NCBI GenBank assembly: GCA_964019695.1
Contig: OZ026530.1
Location: 32,532,690 to 32,596,689 of the forward strand
DNA: 64,000 bases
Direction: 5' to 3'
Source: Loripinus fragilis
Lineage: Eukaryota; Mollusca; Bivalvia; Lucinida; Lucinidae
Positions 35,307 through 46,727 of this stretch are shown one piece after another. The translations under genes and the position numbers were made by a program. The notes beneath the pieces are model-generated. The model made no database searches, was not told where the DNA came from, and saw only the letters and a program-made list of their open reading frames with translations. Position 1 is the stretch's first letter, and each line of letters begins with the position of its first letter.

Positions 35307-35540
35307 TGAGCCGCTACATGAGATTCCTAACAATGTGGTATGTGTGACGAGCAGATCCTCAGATCCGCCTGCGCATACGCGCAGTTTGATCAGAGCCTTT
35401 GCTAGTCGTTTGAATATTCTATGAATATTTAGCAACTGCCCAAACAACATTTTGACAGTCTAACCTTAAAAGGCGGCTACACAGGCTCGTCTTAGTCTAC
35501 ACATGTCAAAATGCCACATTGTTGGAAATCACATGCCACA
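35307..35540 (-). mobile_element. MITE-A copy, right end diverged
   Basis: TGAGCCGCTACATGAGATTC at the left; the right end stops at AAATCACATGCCACATTA without the GCGGCTCA end. Confidence 0.7.
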
Positions 35541-35984
35541 TTATTAATTGATAAAAAAAATAAAAAAAAATAACATGGTACTGTGACGGGGTTCAAACTC
35601 GCAACCCCGTCAAAAAGTTAAATCTTAACTTTAAGGTAGCCTCGCTGCTACCTTAAATATTTAAGTATTTTGTCGAGATAAGGAGACATTTAAGATAGGG
35701 AAAAAGATTGTAATGCACTTTTCGTGAAATTTAAGTAAGTTCGTCAATTTAAGTCTAGCTTAACTTTAAGGAGGCATTGTAATTCCGGGCCCAGAACCAT
35801 TAAAACGATGTTGTGAACATTCATTTTAATGCTCTATATGTTTTGAAAAAACTGTATCCAGTGTGTATGAATCAAAATCGTATTACATAAACAGAACAGA
35901 AATAAAATATAAATATGTCCAGCAATTACTTTTATCAAAGATTATTGTTTACTTTTGGCAACAAGAAAACAAAACATGGATAAA

Positions 35985-37317
35985 TTTACAAATGATAACA
36001 TAAGAACTAAATTTGCACAGCAAACAGCTTTTTCATACTTAGCGAGATGTCTGACAAACTATAAAGGAGACAACACATGGCATTATATAACAACGATAAC
36101 ATAACATAGAAAGCCTTCAAACAAATTATAACGTTAGAACTAAATTTGCAAAACAACCAGCTCTTTCATACTTAGCGAGATGTCTGACAAACTAGAAAGG
36201 AGACAATACATGGCATTATAAAACAACGATAACATAACATAGAAAGCCTTCAAACAAATTATAACGTTAGAACTAAATTTGCAAAACAACCAGCTCTTTC
36301 ATACTTAGCGAGATGTCTGACAAACTAGAAAGGAGACAATACATGGCATTATAAAACAACGATAACATAACATAGAAAGCCTTCAAACAAATTATAACGT
36401 TAGAACTAAATTTGCAAAACAACCAGCTCTTTCATACTTAGCGAGATGTCTGACAAACTAGAAAGGAGACAATACATGGCATTATAAAACAACGATAACA
36501 TAACATAGAAAGCCTTCAAACAAATTATAACGTTAGAACTAAATTTGCAAAACAACCAGCTCTTTCATACTTAGCGAGATGTCTGACAAACTAGAAAGGA
36601 GACAATACATGGCATTATAAAACAACAATAACATAACATAGAAAGCCTTCAAACAAATTATAACGTTAGAACTAAATTTGCAAAACAACCAGCTCTTTCA
36701 TACTTAGCGAGATGTCTGACAAACTAGAAAGGAGACAATACGTGGCATTATAAAACAACGATAACATAACATAGAAAGCCTTCAAACAAATTATAACGTT
36801 AGAACTAAATTTGCAAAACAACCAGCTCTTTCATACTTAGCGAGATGTGTGACAAACTATAAAGGAGACAACACATGGCATTATATAACAACGATAACAT
36901 AACATAGAAAGCCTTCAAACAAATTATAACGTTAGAACTTAATTTGCAAAACAACCAGCTCTTTCATACTTAGCGAGATGTCTGACAAACTAGAAAGGAG
37001 ACAATACATGGCATTATAAAACAACGATAACATAACATAGAAAGCCTTCAAACAAATTATAACGTTAGAACTAAATTTGCAAAACAACCAGCTCTTTCAT
37101 ACTTAGCGAGATGTCTGACAAACTAGAAAGGAGACAATACGTGGCATTATAAAACAACGATAACATAACATAGAAAGCCTTCAAACAAATTATAACGTTA
37201 GAACTAAATTTGCAAAACAACCAGCTCTTTCGTACTTAGCGAGATGTCTGACAAACTAGAAAGGAGACAATACATGGCATTATAAAACAACGATAACATA
37301 ACATAGAAAGCCTTCAA
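35985..37317 (+). repeat. 133-bp satellite, ten units
   Basis: CCTTCAA recurs at 36114, 36247, 36380, 36513, 36646, 36779, 36912, 37045, 37178 and 37311, exactly 133 bp apart. Unit 1 is the most diverged. Units 1 and 7 share private variants (CTATAAAGGAGACAACACAT, ATTATATAAC) and units 6 and 9 share ACGTGG, so the array has been reshuffled by unequal exchange. No coding frame persists. Confidence 0.95.
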
Positions 37318-37377
37318 GCGAGATAAACAAGTCCTGTGTCAGAATAACAGTAAGATTGCTGTACCCTTGTGGTTTAA

Positions 37378-37745
37378 AGCTGCATAGTCTGTAACTTTTG
37401 ATCTTCTAATTTTAAAAATAATGTTTTTATTTTTCAAGAACACAGTAAAAATACTCAAATTCAGGTAAACATTTTATCATTTTCGTAAATCTTAACAAGT
37501 TATCACTATCAAAATAACTGCATTCATGTTAAAATTCAACGGTCTAGAATTATTGGAGGGACGCAAATAATTACCAACAAGAGGAAAACACACCTATTTG
37601 ATAAGAAAATTCCCTTTTTTCATGCAGTTTTCATCTGTATTGAACATTTTTATTGTGAAAACAAAGCTTAATTCTACTTTTACAAATGATTTAAAAAGAA
37701 AAGAATTTTTTTCGAAAAATGTTCATAGTTACAGAGTATGCAGCT
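37378..37745. mobile_element. TTAA-flanked MITE, copy 2
   Basis: It has the same 5' terminus AGCTGCATAGTCTGTAAC and an inverted 3' end TATGCAGCT, with TTAA at 37374-37377 and 37746-37749. Length 368 bp, no coding capacity. Confidence 0.88.
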
Positions 37746-37749
37746 TTAA

Positions 37750-38616
37750 TATATATTTATCATATGAAGTCGCGTCTGGGAGTGAAATAACGCCATGCAA
37801 TAAAGTCGATAAACCACTAGTGGTTTATAGATTTACGGGAAACGGTTTAACGTCCATAGCAACATTGCGTACATAATGACAAAATTATAGCGTTTTATAC
37901 GCCAGAAATGAGATTTCAAAGTATTTGTCATATGATAAATAGAATCTAACATTCGTGCATTTGTACTATTGAATTTATCAAACTCGTTGCGAAAAAGAGA
38001 TAAAATGCTCGGCAAGCCTCGCGTTGTATCTCTTTTCCCCAACTCGTTTAATAAATTCAATAAAAACATGAGTACTCATGTAAGATCTTCTATGTTTCAG
38101 AACATGGAGAATGTTAATGCTTGAAAATTTATGTTTAACCCAATAGCGCTTATAAAGGTAAGGACACATTCCATGACACATGCTGAAAATGATTCTATAT
38201 GATAAAACATTTCCATATTAAAAGTGCACTCGTCCCTTCTTTAATTGGTAAGAAATTACACTCCATTAAAAATAATGTTTGGAAAATATTGTACAAAACC
38301 TTAATATGGGTGGAGCTTATTTGCTAGCTTGCATAGTTTTAAAACTTGCTGAACATTTTACTGGGTTGGACTTGATGGTGGGGTTTCAGCACTGTGGTTT
38401 TCTAATAAATGGCTACTCATTTTTTTAGGAAAGACATATCGGTTCAGTGCTAGTTTATATCCCGATTTAATCCACATGTCCAATAATAACAAATCCTCTG
38501 TTCTTTACACTCACTATAGCATTTTAGATTCTCAACTATATGGTATTAACCTTGTCCTATACTATCAGACGCTATGCCACCTGTCTAAAAGGTCCGCGAG
38601 GGAATAAAGCAATATA
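37750..38616. other. No feature seen
   Basis: AT-rich, no gene or repeat recognised; it lies between the TTAA MITE and MITE-A, beyond the 3' end of the five-exon gene. Confidence 0.45.
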
Positions 38617-38854
38617 TGAGCCGCGACATGTGATTTCCAACAATGTGGCATTTGACAAGTGAAGACTCAGACGAGCCTATGCAGCACCCTTTTAGGCTTA
38701 GAAACTCCAAATGATGTTCAGTCAGTAGCTTAACACTCATAGAATATTCAAGTGACTAGCAAAGGCTCTGATCAGACTGCGCGTATGCGCAGGCTGATCT
38801 GAGGCTTTACTGGTCGCACATACCACATTGCTGAAAATCCCATGTCGCGGCTCA
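38617..38854 (+). mobile_element. MITE-A copy downstream of the five-exon gene
   Basis: TGAGCCGCGACATGTGATTT to CATGTCGCGGCTCA, 238 bp. It begins (in gene orientation) about 25 nt past the candidate poly(A) hexamer. Confidence 0.82.
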
Positions 38855-38878
38855 ATTATAGAGATCTTGTCCCCTGTA

Positions 38879-38884
38879 TTTATT
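38879..38884 (-). promoter_or_regulatory. Candidate polyadenylation signal AATAAA of the five-exon gene
   Basis: The minus strand reads AATAAA here, 83 nt beyond the stop codon and just before the MITE-A copy that ends at 38854. It is the only canonical hexamer I see in a suitable place; cleavage would then fall at or inside the MITE edge. Confidence 0.45.
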
Positions 38885-38967
38885 GCTGATGTGGCCACAA
38901 TACCTTTCAAAATGGGATTTGCCGCTTTATGAAGTATGGGGAAATATATTAGTTTAAAAAGGTTGAT

Positions 38968-39125
38968 TTATATTTGTTGCGCTTTAGGTAATTCTGCAAC
39001 TTTATTGTTCTGTTTATTTTTCAAATATAACCACAGTCTTATAACAAGGACTATAATCAGTATTAAGAGAAGCAAACTTCCTGCAGCTATGCCGGCAATC
39101 ACTCCAGTTGATAACCCTCCATCTT
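38968..39125 (-). CDS. Exon 5 of the five-exon gene (transmembrane helix, tail, stop)
   Basis: The acceptor follows GTACTTTCAG. The exon encodes residues 208-259: a short acidic/Gly linker, the transmembrane helix with three Gly spaced by four, a Trp/Tyr/Lys boundary and a short polar tail ending in TAA at 38970-38968. It lies 9.8 kb from exon 4, across the intron that holds the paired TIR elements. Confidence 0.87.
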
Positions 39126-42100
39126 CTGAAAGTACACAAACAATTACATATGAATATTATATTGAATAAAATAAGAAATTATACATCTTTCTTACTCTAC
39201 AAATGTTCAATGAGATTTATGTTGGCTAGTTACAAATATATATCATATAACTGGCGTAAATTTCCTATTGTTTTGCAGTAAGATAGTTTTAGTATCTTGA
39301 TGAGTGAGATATTTTACTTATTATATCAGTTTTTGATGTCTCACTAATGGTGAAATTTATTTTAATCAATACACACGTGTACAACAAAAGAGCAGAAAAA
39401 AAGACTCACCATTACAGATGCGAGTGACATGAAGGGGGCGCTAAGTCACATGATTGTCATCATTGGCATGTCAATGTATTACTACGCGCTATTTATCAGT
39501 GTCTGTGTGATGTTTATATGACATTATTTACATATCAAAGAAGCACAGTGTGCTATTTGCATGGATGAAAAACAATGTTGGCATAAGCTGATCTGAATTA
39601 GCACTTAATTCTTAAGAGGATATATAACTTTGGAAATGAATACATTTCATTTCTTTCGGAAGTCAGTATAGTATATAAAATAGTTCAATTCACTAAACCT
39701 CGTCATTGCAATTCGTAAAGGTTTTGGATTAGACAAAGTGCACAGTAGGGGCATGTGTACGACAAATAAGTGCTATCACATTTTTTTCGAACGTGGTCAA
39801 GTGTGTAGCTTTGACTTAGGAGATGTTAATGCTATATTGGTATTAAATACAACGCATTTTGGGGGTCTTACTGCGCAGGGATAGAAAATGCTTTACATTT
39901 GTATGACAATTCTAAATCTATGACCTTGACCTAAATGTCACACCCCTGAATGGAGGGGGTGGACAGGGGGGGCGGGGGTACGGGGATAGAGGGTGCGGAA
40001 TCGGGGGTAAAGGGTGCGGAATCGGGGGTAGAGGGGGCGGGAAGCGGGAGTAGAGGGGGCGGGAAGAGGGGCCATAGTGGGCGGGGGTCTGGAAAGATTG
40101 GAGGGCGAAATTCCTTTTTTTTACTAGAAAATTCATAAAAAATGATTCATAACGATACCCTTTAAGACCTATAAGTCATATAAGGGCCTAAAAGGACGCA
40201 GTTCACTTTCGAGTCTTGGTTTCGAGTAATTTCGGGCGGCTTAGCAAACTTGATTGTTTCTGTCCATATTTATCAGTCTCCGTATTGGATTGCGTCCCTT
40301 TTTTGATTCTCTTCCTTTGGAATTTACAAATTTAAACGGCGTTCAGCTGCCGTCGACAACTACTTTATTTATTTCGTCAGGGACGTATACATACAGCTAC
40401 CGCTTACGCAAAAACGCATTAGCGTACGTATTAAACCGAAACTATACAATTATTATATGCCAGTTTTATTCCTGGTAATACGTATACAAAGAGCGTGTAG
40501 AAAAGCAGTTCTCCTTTGCCTAATTCCAATTGTGGCAGGTGTTTCCAATTGTGACAGGTGTTATCATGTTTATGGTGGCATTACTTTCTTTGAAGGTTCG
40601 GCACCCAAAAACGAAGTAAAAAGGAGGCCCTGATTTTTTAAAGATTTTATATTGTACACCACTACCTAGAGTGTGTTATATCGTGGCGCGCGGACCGTGA
40701 TGCCGCATTTTCATTTTGTGGCGTCTCATCAGTAGAAATGGTGTTGTGCATTACTACTCTCCTCCTTACGGTGTCTCACCTAGGTTATTCATCAGCATAC
40801 GCTATTTTTAAGTGCAGACTATTAATTTTAGGCAAGTTGCGTCCCTGTACGCGCTAGAGAATGACTTTTGTAAACTGCTAAAAACTTTAAAAAAAAAAAA
40901 AAAAAAAAAAACACTGACAGCACGAGTTCACCGATCTAATAAGGCTGACCTCCATGGTATGCTAGTGTTTTGATCTGTCATAATATCGATGAATGGCGTA
41001 TTTATACCCCCCGCAAACTTTGTTTGTGGTGGGTATACTGTTTTCACGTTGTCCGTCCGTCCATCTGTGCGTCCGTCCTTAACGTTTTGTTTCCTTAATA
41101 TCTTGAAGTCATAGCTGGATTTTCATCAAACCTTGCAAACATGTTTATATATGCAAGACAAATACTTAAAACAAAAAAGTAAGGGCTAAGGGCCAATTCT
41201 ATTAGAGTCATTTCCCTTTGTAGTTCTAAATGGCTTTTTGTATAGGGTTTAATGCGTATGCTATTATAGGCCATACACGGGCCGATCAACTCCTACCACA
41301 GCTTTTGATGGAACAATTTGATACTTTGCCTATACAATGTAGACACATTGAACATATGCATGAAGGAGTTTGGTTTAGAAAAAATAATTTGTGACAAAAT
41401 GACAGCTGTGAGAACTTAGACAATTTTTCCCTTATAAAGCTTTTGTATATGCATAGATGGTGCCTTCATGGGCCGATCAACTGCTACCACAGCTTTTGAT
41501 GGAGTAATTTGATACTTTGCCTATTCAATATAGACACATTGAAAATATGCATGAAGGAGTTTGGTTCAGAAAAAATAATTTGTGACAAAATGACAGCTGT
41601 GAGAACTTAGACAGTATTCCCCTAATAATGCTTTTGTATATGCATAGTTGGTGCCTTCATGGGCCGATCAACTCATACCACAGCTTTTGATGGAGCAATT
41701 TGATATGTTGCCGATACAATAAAATTACATTGAACATATGCATGAAGGAGTTTTGTTCAGAAAAAATATTTTTGACAAAATGACAGCTATGAGAACTTAG
41801 ACTATTTTTCCGATATAAGCTTTGATATATAGAGCTTTCAGGTGTGAATTATTTTATGTATTTGATCTTAACAAATGTTGAGATATCAAGCTTTAAGATC
41901 ATTTGCACAGATTCTACTGAAATCTTGTTTTCATAGATTCTACTGATTTTTTGTTCAAAACTTGGGTCTGCTGGTTTGAACTATCACTTGCCAAAACAAA
42001 GTTTTTTCACTGACCCTTACTGTGCGGGGGTATCTAATTAGCATTGCTTATTGACTTTTTTCATTTAAAGTGACATTCACAAGAATCAAGTATTGAGATT

Positions 42101-45100
42101 CGTGCTCAAAAAAGTTAGTCCTACACCTTACAATGTTTATACAAGAATCCATTTTTCCACAAATGTGAAAGAGTTTTATGAAGGTTCCTTAGAGCTTATA
42201 TCTCGCTACTCAAAATCATGCATATGAACCCTTCCTTGTCTCCCTTATAGTTCTTCTAAAACAAACTTTTTACAAGAACAGTAAGTGAGTATGATCAGGA
42301 AAAAACACAATCACAGACTGCAGACAAACCAATGGCACTGCGAGGAAGAGCCACACAACAATTACGAGACACCAGAAAGACAAACTAAGCAAAGCTGCAA
42401 AACTAGAATGGACATAAAGTAACGCACAACAAAACATAGAACAATTACAGAATCCCACAATTGGAGTAACAATCAACAATAAATCAACACCAGCAGAATA
42501 TCCTAATACTTATACACTTTTGTCTTTGCAAACAGTTTGTATCCAGATCAGCTTCTATCGGTCCTTATCTTGATTCTGCCGGCCCTGATCTTGACCCAAC
42601 ACTTTTGGCACTCTGATGGTGCCAGGTATTCCTGATTTTTTTTGATTTTTTTGCGGAAAGTTAGCTTTGAAAAGAAATCAGCATATAAGGGAGCACAGTG
42701 GCTCAGCGGTAGAGTGCTTGACTCGAGACCGAAGGGCTGCGGGTTCGAGCCTCACCGGCGTCACTGCGTTGTGTCCTTGAGCAAGAACATAAATCCTAGC
42801 TTAGTACTGGTTCAACCCAGAAAGACCCGTCCCTTTATGGGACGTAAAGAATCAAATCAAACAAACAAACAAATCAGCATACCAAGTATGCAAAAAGAGT
42901 TAATCGACACACAATTTTTAAAGCTGCATAGTCTGTAACTTTTGATCTTTTAATTTTTGAATTGATGTTTCTATTTTTCAAGAACACAGTAAAAAAACTA
43001 AAATTCAGGTATACATTTTACCAATTTCGTAAATCTTAACAAATTATCAGTATCGAAACAACAGCATTTATGTTAAATTTAACTGTCTATAATTATTGGA
43101 GGGACGCAAATAATTACCAACAATAGAAAACACACACCTATTTTATATGATAATTCACTTTTCCGTGCAGTTTCAGCTATAGTGAACAGATTTATTGTGA
43201 AAACATAACTTAATTCAACTTTTACAAATGATTTAAAAAGAAAATAAAATTTTTCGAAAAATGTTCATAGTTACAGAGTATGCAGCTTTAAGAGCAGCGC
43301 AAAGCATGTACCTGTATTTTTGATTTTAGAAGTAAGGCCAAAAGTTTAAAAAAAATCAATATTGTTTTTGCCGTTACCTCTTCAATATCTTCAATATGTT
43401 AAGAGGTCGATAGGTTGGCAAACTTTTTTTGTATGAAAAAGTAAAACAAAAATCCTTTATAAAGTCTAGAAAAGAGACCTTAATATCCCAAAAAGGCTCA
43501 AAATTGAATAGGCGCCAAAATTGACCATAAACAAGAGGTTTTTGTTTTGCCTAGCATAAATAATGTTTCTTTTGCTGGTTCTAGAAAAGACATTGATCTG
43601 GAGATAGTCTGGTTCTTTGCCTACTGGGTATGAAAATACGACAGCTGAGTCTATGGTGAACTATTCTTAGTTCTTCACTTACAAATATACGCTTTAGTTC
43701 TTGAATAAGAACAAAAAATTATCAGGGGGAGGGAAAAATCTGATAGGGGGAGGGAAATGGGGGAGAAGGGGGAGGGAAGTGGGGGAGAAGGGGGAGGGAA
43801 GTGGGGGGAAAGGGGGAGGGAAGTGGGGGGAAAGGGGGAGGGAACTGGGAATGGGGTACCCCCCCCCCTGTCCACCCCCTCTGAATGAGGAGGTGCTGAG
43901 AAATGAACCCAATATATACCACCTAATGATGAAATCAACCAAAGGGTTTTGTATGACTCTGTGAGACTTTTGTATATGAAACTTATAAGTGTGTGTACCT
44001 GGCCTCAATGGCATACCCAGGAAAAGGAATTGTCTGCAGTAAAACCTACTGTACGCATCTGCCATCATGGTAAACAAAAATGAGATTCGCCAAAGAGGAG
44101 GGGGTGGACAGGGGGGTACCCCATTCCCAGTTCCCTCCCCCTTTCCCCCCACTTCCCTCCCCCTTTCCCCCCACTTCCCTCCCCCTTCTCCCCCACTTCC
44201 CTCCCCCTTCTCCCCCATTTCCCTCCCCCTATCAGATTTTTCCCTCCCCCTGATAATTTTTTGTTCTTATTCAAGAACTAAAGCGTATATTTGTAAGTGA
44301 AGAACTAAGAATAGTTCACCATAGACTCAGCTGTCGTATTTTCATACCCAGTAGGCAAAGAAACAGACTATCTCCAGATCAATGTCTTTTCTAGAACCAG
44401 CAAAAGAAACATTATTTATGCTAGGCAAAACAAAAACCTCTTGTTTATGGTCAATTTTGGCGCCTATTCAATTTTGAGCCTTTTTGGGATATTAAGGTCT
44501 ATTTTCTAGACTTTATAAAGGATTTTTGTTTTACTTTTTCATACAAAAAAAGTTTGCCAACCTATCGACCTCTTAACATATTGAAGATATTGAAGAGGTA
44601 ACGGCAAAAACAATATTGATTTTTTTAAAACTTTTGGCCTTACTTCTAAAATCAAAAATACAGGTACATGCTTTGCGCTGCTCTTAAAAATTGTGTGTCG
44701 ATTAACTCTTTTTGCATACTTGGTATGCTGATTTGTTTGTTTGTTTGATTTGATTCTTTACGTCCCATAAAGGGACGGGTCTTTCTGGGTTGAACCAGTA
44801 CTAAGCTAGGATTTATGTTCTTGCTCAAGGACACAACGCAGTGACGCCGGTGAGGCTCGAACCCGCAGCCCTTCGGTCTCGAGTCAAGCACTCTACCGCT
44901 GAGCCACTGTGCTCCCTTATATGCTGATTTCTTTTCAAAGCTAACTTTCCGCAAAAAAATCAAAAAAAAATCAGGAATACCTGGCACCATCAGAGTGCCA
45001 AAAGTGTTGGGTCAAGATCAGGGCCGGCAGAATCAAGATAAGGACCGATAGAAGCTGATCTGGATACAAACTGTTTGCAAAGACAAAAGTGTATAAGTAT

Positions 45101-46694
45101 TAGGATATTCTGCTGGTGTTGATTTATTGTTGATTGTTACTCCAATTGTGGGATTCTGTAATTGTTCTATGTTTTGTTGTGCGTTACTTTATGTCCATTC
45201 TAGTTTTGCAGCTTTGCTTAGTTTGTCTTTCTGGTGTCTCGTAATTGTTGTGTGGCTCTTCCTCGCAGTGCCATTGGTTTGTCTGCAGTCTGTGATTGTG
45301 TTTTTTCCTGATCATACTCACTTACTGTTCTTGTAAAAAGTTTGTTTTAGAAGAACTATAAGGGAGACAAGGAAGGGTTCATATGCATGATTTTGAGTAG
45401 CGAGATATAAGCTCTAAGGAACCTTCATAAAACTCTTTCACATTTGTGGAAAATGGATTCTTGTATAAACATTGTAAGGTGTAGGACTAACTTTTTTGAG
45501 CACGAATCTCAATACTTGATTCTTGTGAATGTCACTTTAAATGAAAAAAGTCAATAAGCAATGCTAATTAGATACCCCCGCACAGTAAGGGTCAGTGAAA
45601 AAACTTTGTTTTGGCAAGTGATAGTTTAAACCAGCAGGCCCTAGTTTTGAACAAAAAATCAGTAGAATCTATGAAAACAAGATTTCAGTAGAATCTGTGC
45701 AAATGATCTTAAAGCTTGATATCTCAACATTTGTTAAGATCAAATACATAAAATAATTCACACCTGAAAGCTCTATATATCAAAGCTTATATCGGAAAAA
45801 TAGTCTAAGTTCTCATAGCTGTCATTTTGTCAAAAATATTTTTTCTGAACAAAACTCCTTCATGCATATGTTCAATGTAATTTTATTGTATCGGCAACAT
45901 ATCAAATTGCTCCATCAAAAGCTGTGGTATGAGTTGATCGGCCCATGAAGGCACCAACTATGCATATACAAAAGCATTATTAGGGGAAAACTGTCTAAGT
46001 TCTCACAGCTGTCATTTTGTCACAAATTATTTTTTCTGAACCAAACTCCTTCATGCATATTTTCAATGTGTCTATATTGAATAGGCAAAGTATCAAATTA
46101 CTCCATCAAAAGCTGTGGTAGCAGTTGATCGGCCCATGAAGGCACCATCTATGCATATACAAAAGCTTTATAAGGGAAAAATTGTCTAAGTTCTCACAGC
46201 TGTCATTTTGTCACAAATTATTTTTTCTGAACCAAACTCCTTCATGCATATGTTCAATGTGTCTACATTGTATAGGCAAAGTATCAAATTGTTCCATCAA
46301 AAGCTGTGGTAGGAGTTGATCGGCCCGTGTATGGCCTATAATAGCATACGCATTAAACCCTATACAAAAAGCCATTTAGAACTACAAAGGGAAATGACTC
46401 TAATAGAATTGGCCCTTAGCCCTTACTTTTTTGTTTTAAGTATTTGTCTTGCATATATAAACATGTTTGCAAGGTTTGATGAAAATCCAGCTATGACTTC
46501 AAGATATTAAGGAAACAAAACGTTAAGGACGGACGCACGGACGGACGGATGGACAACGTGAAAACAGTATACCCACCACAAACAAAGTTTGCGGGGGGGT
46601 ATAAATACGCCATTCATCGATATTATGACAGATCAAAACACTAGCATACCATGGAGGTCAGCCTTATTAGATCGGTGAACTCGTGCTGTCAGTG

Positions 46695-46727
<33 letters not shown>

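Larger units (their letters stand above)
39953..43881 (+). mobile_element. 3.9-kb TIR element with 6-bp target duplication, left copy
   Basis: The termini are GAGGGGGTGGACAGGGG and its inverse, flanked by TGAATG at 39947-39952 and 43882-43887. Just inside each end lie G-rich tandem repeats: 39970-40090 (unit near GGGGGTAGAGGGTGCGGAATC) and 43728-43850 (22-bp unit GGGGGAGGGAAGTGGGGG plus GAAA or similar). The interior carries an old SINE-C, a tRNA-SINE, a pearl-like block with (GTCC) repeats and three 191-bp units, a poly-A run at about 40889, and a TTAA MITE. No transposase or integrase frame was seen. 6-bp duplications occur in several superfamilies, so the class is open. Confidence 0.85.

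Noticed and set aside
35985..37317. CRISPR-like array
   Set aside because: The whole 133-bp unit repeats with no variable spacers, and the genome is eukaryotic.
40254..40478. 74-residue frame conserved in both TIR elements, possible transposase remnant
   Set aside because: The two copies are nearly identical everywhere, so conservation says nothing, and no transposase motif is visible.
43694..44218. 174-residue minus-strand open frame and several overlapping Gly/Pro-rich frames
   Set aside because: They run through the G-rich subterminal arrays of the two TIR elements and exist in mirror on both arms; composition alone explains them.
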